Assembly (NCBI RefSeq): GCF_014640635.1
Contig: NZ_BMHI01000003.1
Location: 434,001 to 498,000, forward strand
Direction: 5' to 3'
DNA: 64,000 bases
From: Flexivirga endophytica
Lineage (GTDB): Bacteria > Actinomycetota > Actinomycetes > Actinomycetales > Dermatophilaceae
This document shows, piece after piece, positions 59,688 to 64,000 of the stretch. The notes under the pieces are model-generated. The model was given only the letters and a program-made list of their open reading frames with translations, was not told where the DNA came from and searched no databases. Numbering within the stretch: the stretch's first letter is position 1; every line of letters begins with the position of its first letter. The position numbers and the translations under genes were made by a program.

Positions 59688-60764
59688 ATGACCCCGATCG
59701 TGGTGATCACCGGCGTCGACCCGGACGTGATCGAATCCGTCACAGTCGCAACCCAATTCGATCTCCCAGATCCGGTGGTCGCGGCATACCGCATCGACGA
59801 CGCGACCAACCAACTGGTGCGCACCGTCAGCGACATCCGCGGCCGGCTGGAGACCGAGCGGGTCGAGCTGGATCACGGGTGCACCTCGTGCGCCATACGG
59901 GAGGACGTGATCCCGACCCTGCGCCGGCTGCAGGAGCTCGACCGATGGGGTGCGATCGTCGCGCAGCTTCCCGCGGGGGCATCGGCGCTGCAGGTCTGCC
60001 GCGTGTGCGCGTTGCAGACCGAACTCGACGGACTGCCGCTGCACATCCACGGCGTCGTCGCGGCGGTCCGCGGCGACACCGTCGTGCCCGACCTCACCAG
60101 CGACCTGACCCTCGGCGAGCACGGTGTGCCGACCTTTGCCGGTGACGACCGCGGTCTCGCCGAGACACTGGCCGGGATCGTCGAGTATGCCGATGCGGTG
60201 CAGCTCCTCGGCCCCGCGGACGCCGCCGGGACCGACCTGCTCAACGCACTGCGCCGACCGTCGTCGCTGCTCGCCACCGATTGGGCCGACCTGCCGGGTG
60301 GGCAACTGGTGACCGGCATCCATGCCCACCGGCAAGCCGAGAAGTGGGTGGCCGAAGTACGCCGGCACGACCTGCCGGCGTTGGACAGCGATCATGTCTG
60401 GTCGCTCGACCTATGTGCGGACCGCCCGCTGCACCCGGACCGCTTCGCCAGTGCCCTTGAGACGATGTGCGTCGGCAGTCATCGGATCCGCGGCTGTGTC
60501 TGGCTGCCCACCCGCGCAACGGTCTGTGTCCTCGACGGCGCCGCCGGACAGGTGCGCCTCGGTGCGCATGGCCCGTGGAACGGGGCGCCCACCTCACGGC
60601 TGACCGTCGTCGGTCTGCGCGACCACGCCGAACCGACCGACATCTGCAGGGCGTTCGCCGACTGCGCGTTGACCGACGACGAGTTGCTCGCCCGCGGCAC
60701 GCGGTGGAACGTCCGGCGCGACGGCCTCGAGCCCTGGCTCGGCGGCGTACACGACCTGATCTGA
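59688..60764 (+). CDS. COG0523-family protein lacking Walker A (Mrf-like)
   Basis: 358 residues. '[17 protein letters not shown]' (residues ~63-79) is the CxxC-type metal motif of COG0523 (CobW/ZNG1) proteins, and residues ~250-350 fit the CobW C-terminal domain. The N-terminus '[20 protein letters not shown]' sits where GxxGxGK(S/T) should be, so no nucleotide loop is present. This matches mycobacterial Mrf, the COG0523 relative encoded with C-minus ribosomal proteins that recruits a hibernation factor to ribosomes under zinc starvation. Equivalent function is inferred from location and motif loss. It is followed 19 bp later by rpmF. Confidence 0.8.
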   Translation: MTPIVVITGVDPDVIESVTVATQFDLPDPVVAAYRIDDATNQLVRTVSDIRGRLETERVELDHGCTSCAIREDVIPTLRRLQELDRWGAIVAQLPAGASALQVCRVCALQTELDGLPLHIHGVVAAVRGDTVVPDLTSDLTLGEHGVPTFAGDDRGLAETLAGIVEYADAVQLLGPADAAGTDLLNALRRPSSLLATDWADLPGGQLVTGIHAHRQAEKWVAEVRRHDLPALDSDHVWSLDLCADRPLHPDRFASALETMCVGSHRIRGCVWLPTRATVCVLDGAAGQVRLGAHGPWNGAPTSRLTVVGLRDHAEPTDICRAFADCALTDDELLARGTRWNVRRDGLEPWLGGVHDLI

Positions 60765-60783
60765 CCGATGAAGGAGAACACCC

Positions 60784-60960
60784 ATGGCAGTCCCCAAACG
60801 CAAGATGTCCCGCAGCAACACCCGACACCGCCGGGCGCAATGGCGCGCACTGCCGCCGCCGCTCGTCCCCGTGCACACACAGGACGGCATGGTCCTCGTG
60901 CCGCGCCGCATCGCGCGTGCCGTCGAACGCGGTCTCGTCAATCCGAAGGTGAGCTCATGA
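60784..60960 (+). CDS. rpmF: 50S ribosomal protein L32, zinc-free paralogue
   Basis: 58 residues: '[20 protein letters not shown]' is the classic L32 N-terminus, but the later zinc Cys residues are absent. GAAGGAGAA precedes the ATG. It overlaps rpmJ by ATGA. It replaces the zinc-binding L32 under zinc limitation. Confidence 0.94.
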   Translation: MAVPKRKMSRSNTRHRRAQWRALPPPLVPVHTQDGMVLVPRRIARAVERGLVNPKVSS

Positions 60961-61079
60961 AGGTCCGGAAATCGTTGCGCTCGTTGAAATCCCAGCCGGG
61001 GTCACAGGTTGTGCGGCGCCGCGGCAGGACGTACGTCATCAACAAGCAGAATCCACGGATGAAGGCGCGGCAGGGCTGA
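60957..61079 (+). CDS. rpmJ: 50S ribosomal protein L36, zinc-free (YkgO type)
   Basis: 40 residues: '[20 protein letters not shown]', then '[18 protein letters not shown]'. It has no Cys or His zinc site, the YkgO form. It is coupled to rpmF by ATGA and is the last gene of the plus-strand zinc-starvation operon. Confidence 0.95.
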   Translation: MKVRKSLRSLKSQPGSQVVRRRGRTYVINKQNPRMKARQG

Positions 61080-61086
61080 ATCCGGC

Positions 61087-61959
61087 TCAGCGGATGGTGA
61101 TCTGACGGGACACCAGTCCGGCGCGGGCGCGACGCTCGTCGTCGGTCAGCGCGTCACCGGCGCGCACCGACGCGAGCGCCTCGTCGAAGCGGCCGGCCAA
61201 CTGCTCCATGCCGTCGTCGTATGACGAACCCTCCGCCGCAGCGTCGACCTCCCACACCGGGACCAGCAGCCCGCAGGTGCGGAACGCGCCCAACAGGCGG
61301 CCATCATCCAGACCGTCGTGGCCGGCGGCGTGCAGGCGGGCCAGTGCTGCGGTGGCCTCGTCCTCCGAGTGCGGCAAAACCCAACGGACATAAGTGCGTT
61401 CGCCGATGCGGCACCAGTAGGCGGACTCGGTCGACGGCAACGCGACCGTCGGCGTGATCGCGGCGTTGGCCTGCTCCAGCGAGGCGGCGGTCGCGTCGTC
61501 GAGCTCGTCCTGCTCGACCCAGAAGTCGAACCCGTCGTGCAGCTCGATCTCCGGAACGTCGGCGGACAGCAGGTCTTGCAGGCGCGGTGTCTCACCGGTC
61601 ACCGGCGGCGTCTTGATCACCGGCTCGCCCGGTCCGGCTTCGACCGTTCCGATCAGGGCGGCAGCCAGGTCGCGGCTCAGGTCGCCCGAACCAGCGCCGG
61701 ACTGGGTCGCGATGAAACGCTCGCCGTCGGAGCGGTGCAGGCCGGCCCAGGCCAGCGGGAGGACGGTCGCGACGGTGGCGGAGTGCTCCGCCCCGTCATA
61801 CGAGAAGGAGAGCCGGGCTGTGGCAGCTGGCAGGATCTCGCGCATCGCGACCCAGCTGGTCTCCCCCGGCAGGCCTTCGAACGGCCTGGCCGCGAAGGGC
61901 ACTCGTGCCGCGCGCGCGGCCTTCTTGTCGGCGCCCTTGCGGCGCGATGCCTTACCCAT
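61087..61959 (-). CDS. DUF5926 family protein
   Basis: 290 residues. The basic N-terminus 'MGKASRRKGADKKAARAARV' followed by 'VPFAARPFEGLPGETSWVAM' and 'EILPAATARLSF' is the signature of the actinobacterial DUF5926 family. No membrane segment or catalytic motif is evident; the SecA-like basic head suggests nucleic-acid or ribosome contact, but the function is unknown. Convergent with the zinc-starvation operon, 8 bp apart. A CCCCrCGAAGT-family repeat lies upstream of it. Confidence 0.85.
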   Translation of the reverse strand: MGKASRRKGADKKAARAARVPFAARPFEGLPGETSWVAMREILPAATARLSFSYDGAEHSATVATVLPLAWAGLHRSDGERFIATQSGAGSGDLSRDLAAALIGTVEAGPGEPVIKTPPVTGETPRLQDLLSADVPEIELHDGFDFWVEQDELDDATAASLEQANAAITPTVALPSTESAYWCRIGERTYVRWVLPHSEDEATAALARLHAAGHDGLDDGRLLGAFRTCGLLVPVWEVDAAAEGSSYDDGMEQLAGRFDEALASVRAGDALTDDERRARAGLVSRQITIR

Positions 61960-61978
61960 GGGGCATCAGCGTAGAGCC

Positions 61979-62032
61979 ACCCCACAAAGTTTCTTCCCCC
62001 GCTCCGTTCCTCCGAATACTTCGCGGGGACCC
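61979..62032. repeat. CCCCrCGAAGT-family palindromic repeat, further copy
   Basis: It starts accccacaaagtttcttccc and ends gaatacttcgcggggac. It is the same element as at 33472-33522 with a few changes, located between the DUF5926 and P1-peptidase genes. Confidence 0.75.
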
Positions 62033-62064
62033 GACTCTCTCCGTCCGCGCATTTCGCAGGGCTC

Positions 62065-62916
62065 TTAGACGTGCCGGATCGCGTCGGTGACCGCGGCGAG
62101 CGCCAGCAGTCGCACGACGTCGACGTGTGCCTCGACCTCACCTGTCGCGGCGGCGACGAACGCGTCACCGTCGAAGCGGGTGTGCGGCGGGGTGATCGCG
62201 CGAGCCAGTCCGTCGTGTGCGCCCTGGGCGACGATGCGGCAGCCGACCTTGTCGAGGGTCGCGTTGGTGACGACGGCGCCGATCGTCGTGTGGGTGCGGT
62301 CGAATTCGAAGGGCTGCTGCAACGCTTCCACCGATGCGGTGTCGACCGGCCCGGATCCGTCGTCGATGTCGCCGAAGGCGTTGACCACAACCAGGGTCCA
62401 CACCACGACGGCACCGAGCCGGCGAGTAGCGGTGCGTATGCCGCCGGGCCGCGCCCCGTCCGGGCCGCGCCAGTGGCTGACCATCGCACCGGTGCCGGCA
62501 CCGACCTGGCCGGTCGCGGGTTCGTCCGTGGTGACGGCGGCCGCCGCGGCATACCCGTCATCGGCGGTGGGCCGGACGGACGCATCACCGACCGCGAGGT
62601 CGAAGAGACCCAGCGCGGGCACGATGGGCACGGCACCACCGGGGGTGGGCACGCCTCGGCCGAGTTCTTCCATCCGGCGCATGACGCCGTCGGCAGCCGC
62701 GAGCCCGAAGGCCGAGCCGCCGGTCAGCAGCAACGCGTCGATGCTGGTGACGGACTTGTCCGGCTCCAGCAGCGCCAGCTCACGCGCCGCCGGAGCCCCG
62801 CCGCGGCACTCGTATGACGCAACGGTCTCGGTGGGGAATTCGATTGCGGTGCAACCGGTTCGGGCCTTCTCGTCGGTCCAGTGGCCGACCTTCACGCCGT
62901 CGATCGGGATCGTCAT
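62065..62916 (-). CDS. P1-family (DmpA-type, S58) peptidase
   Basis: 283 residues from ATG 62916 ('MTIPIDGVKVGHWTDEKART'). The family is recognised by 'SIDALLLTGGSAFGLAAADGV' and 'VGAGTGAM', plus the autoprocessing region near 'VVVNAFGDIDD', where cleavage before a nucleophilic Ser/Thr occurs in the family. Members are beta-aminopeptidases or D-aminopeptidases; the substrate is unknown. It starts 11 bp downstream of the HATPase gene on the same strand. Confidence 0.88.
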   Translation of the reverse strand: MTIPIDGVKVGHWTDEKARTGCTAIEFPTETVASYECRGGAPAARELALLEPDKSVTSIDALLLTGGSAFGLAAADGVMRRMEELGRGVPTPGGAVPIVPALGLFDLAVGDASVRPTADDGYAAAAAVTTDEPATGQVGAGTGAMVSHWRGPDGARPGGIRTATRRLGAVVVWTLVVVNAFGDIDDGSGPVDTASVEALQQPFEFDRTHTTIGAVVTNATLDKVGCRIVAQGAHDGLARAITPPHTRFDGDAFVAAATGEVEAHVDVVRLLALAAVTDAIRHV

Positions 62917-62926
62917 ACGGGGACTC

Positions 62927-63355
62927 TCAAATCCGGCGTCGGGACGCGCCACCGAGCGCCGCCCACACCATGGTGTGTCCGTCCTCGTCATTGACGCCCC
63001 ACTCGTAGGCGAGCGACCGCACGATGCGCAGCCCACGGCCGCTCGGCGCCCAGTCGGCCTGCGGCTTGGGCTTGGGCTGCTTGTCGGATCCGCCGTCGGT
63101 GACCTCGATCTCGACGCGGGGCGGGCGGGCCCGCCACCGGACGCGCACCGTGCCGTCAGGCAGGGGACGGCCGTGCAGGATCGCGTTGGCGACCAGCTCG
63201 GCGACGACCGTCTCGGCCTCCTCGACGACCGAGTCGGGCAGTTTGCCGGCGCCCAGGTCCGCCACGACCTCCTGGCGCACCCGCGGCACCGACTCGATCG
63301 TCCACGGCAGCCGCACCGTCCGCACCCAGGGTTCGGACTTGCGCTTGTCACTCAC
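62927..63355 (-). CDS. RsbW-like HATPase_c serine kinase / anti-sigma regulator
   Basis: 142 residues from GTG 63355, which follows GAGGTGG; longer in-frame starts lack such a site. 'VVAELVANAILHGRPLPDG' is the N box and 'GGSDKQPKPKPQADWAPSGRGL', ending 'GRGLRIVRSL', is the G box of the GHKL ATPase fold. Single-domain proteins like this usually act as anti-sigma serine kinases within partner-switching systems. No sigma factor or anti-anti-sigma gene is adjacent here. Confidence 0.85.
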   Translation of the reverse strand: MSDKRKSEPWVRTVRLPWTIESVPRVRQEVVADLGAGKLPDSVVEEAETVVAELVANAILHGRPLPDGTVRVRWRARPPRVEIEVTDGGSDKQPKPKPQADWAPSGRGLRIVRSLAYEWGVNDEDGHTMVWAALGGASRRRI

Positions 63356-63470
63356 GTCGTGGCCACCTCTCGTCGTCTTCATCTGCCGTCGCATGCCGTA
63401 TGTCGTGTGTCGTGTCCGTAAGTCGTGCCCGACTCAGCGGGTCGGCCAGCCATCATGCCGGATCGGTCGC

Positions 63471-64000
63471 TCACCGTCCTGGGTAGGCCGCGTCGACCAT
63501 CTCGCGGACCAGCGCAGGGCGGTTGGAAATGATCGCGTCGACACCGATCCGCAGACACAGCTCGATGTCGGGTTCCTTGTCGACGGTCCACACGTGCACC
63601 TGGTGGCCGTAATGGTGTTGTCGCGCAACGAATTCGGGATTGCGGCGGACGATCCCCATGCGCGGCCCGGCGATCGCGACGTTGGGCGGCAGTCCGTCCC
63701 GGAAGCGCGGGGAGGTGCTCACCTCGATCAGCTGGACGCGCTGCACGTGCGGTGCGAGCTTGGCCATCCGCTGGATCGCCAAGTGGGAGAACGACATCAC
63801 CCGGATCACTGGCTTTCCCGGCCCCGGTCGCAACAGGTCGAACTCACCCAGCAGATCGACCAGTCGGCGTTCGACCTCGCCGGCATACCTGGTCGGGTGT
63901 TTGGTCTCGATGACGAGATCGGGCTTGCGCTCGCTCGCGACGACCGAGCGGATCAGCTGCCGCAGGGTGAGGATGTCGGCGTGGTGCCGGTCCGGCATCT
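63471..64000 (-). CDS. glycerophosphodiester phosphodiesterase, N-terminus outside the window
   Basis: The visible ~175 residues are the C-terminal two thirds of a GDPD TIM barrel: 'DLVIETKHPTRYAGEVERRL' (metal Glu region), 'VIRVMSFSHLAIQRMAKLAP', 'VHVWTVDKEPDIELCLRIGV', 'DAIISNRPALVREMV'. The catalytic 'HRG' and first metal ligands lie beyond base 64000, so the gene is cut by the window edge. It hydrolyses glycerophosphodiesters to glycerol-3-phosphate and an alcohol. Confidence 0.88.
   Translation of the reverse strand, partial: MPDRHHADILTLRQLIRSVVASERKPDLVIETKHPTRYAGEVERRLVDLLGEFDLLRPGPGKPVIRVMSFSHLAIQRMAKLAPHVQRVQLIEVSTSPRFRDGLPPNVAIAGPRMGIVRRNPEFVARQHHYGHQVHVWTVDKEPDIELCLRIGVDAIISNRPALVREMVDAAYPGR

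Overview
The window is chromosomal DNA from a high-GC Gram-positive bacterium, most likely an actinomycete of the order Micrococcales (Dermacoccaceae or Intrasporangiaceae style). This is inferred from the GC-rich codon use, the DivIVA-repeat protein, a SigE-family sigma factor, the Gln/Pro-rich membrane proteins, a class F-like sortase and an AlkB-rubredoxin fusion. No rRNA, tRNA, CRISPR array or replication origin was recognised.

Layout. 0.4-5.0 kb is an accessory block: an IS256-family transposase remnant interrupted or abutted by a degenerate IS3-family element, then a lower-GC segment with a Tat-exported amidase-like gene whose frame is broken at a GC-dinucleotide tract, and a sigma/membrane-regulator pair. 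5.4-9.3 kb encodes cell-surface and secreted products (a Thr/Ser/Pro-rich protein ending in LPVTG, a sedolisin protease, an L,D-transpeptidase). 9.5-15.2 kb carries paaI-paaK, a DivIVA-repeat protein, galE, a tiny MbtH-like gene and a secreted S33 peptidase. 15.3-27.5 kb holds argS, two paralogous LprG/LppX-like lipoproteins bracketing an ABC exporter and a Tat phosphoesterase, and an MMPL transporter with its TetR regulator. 27.6-33.4 kb has a DUF559 nuclease-like gene flanked by palindromic repeats, a DUF4282 protein, panE-like, galT-galK and a low-molecular-weight phosphatase. 33.5-41.5 kb has VOC proteins, a flavin monooxygenase, purB, a secreted tandem RNase Sa-like protein, a csoR-copper chaperone pair, a TrmH/SpoU methyltransferase and a HAD phosphatase. 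41.5-47.2 kb holds an oxidoreductase relic, an ABC exporter and a histidine kinase/response regulator pair with a membrane protein gene between them. 47.4-50.9 kb has a DHFR-like protein, serS, a DAG-kinase-like protein and an SRPBCC protein. 50.9-54.5 kb is an alkane-oxidation cluster (alkB-rubredoxin fusion, ferredoxin, reductase, TetR). 54.6-58.9 kb has a sortase, pheA and a large membrane protein. 58.9-61.1 kb is a zinc-starvation locus: zinc-free ribosomal proteins S14, L33 and L28 on one side of a Zur-like operator, and a Walker-A-less COG0523/Mrf-like protein with L32 and L36 on the other. The window closes with a DUF5926 protein, a P1-family peptidase, an HATPase regulator and a truncated glycerophosphodiesterase.

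Working together. The clearest functional units are the alk cluster, in which electrons pass from reductase to ferredoxin and/or the fused rubredoxin to AlkB; the galactose genes (Leloir pathway, galE separate from galTK); copper sensing (CsoR plus chaperone); and the zinc-sparing ribosome remodelling locus. Several unusual structures stand out: a host-wide heptamer GTATGNC/GNCATAC, a 59-bp repeat that makes a chain of three ATGA-coupled starts before an ABC permease, an RNase Sa-like protein with one intact and one catalytically dead domain, and at least four families of palindromic or tandem intergenic repeats.
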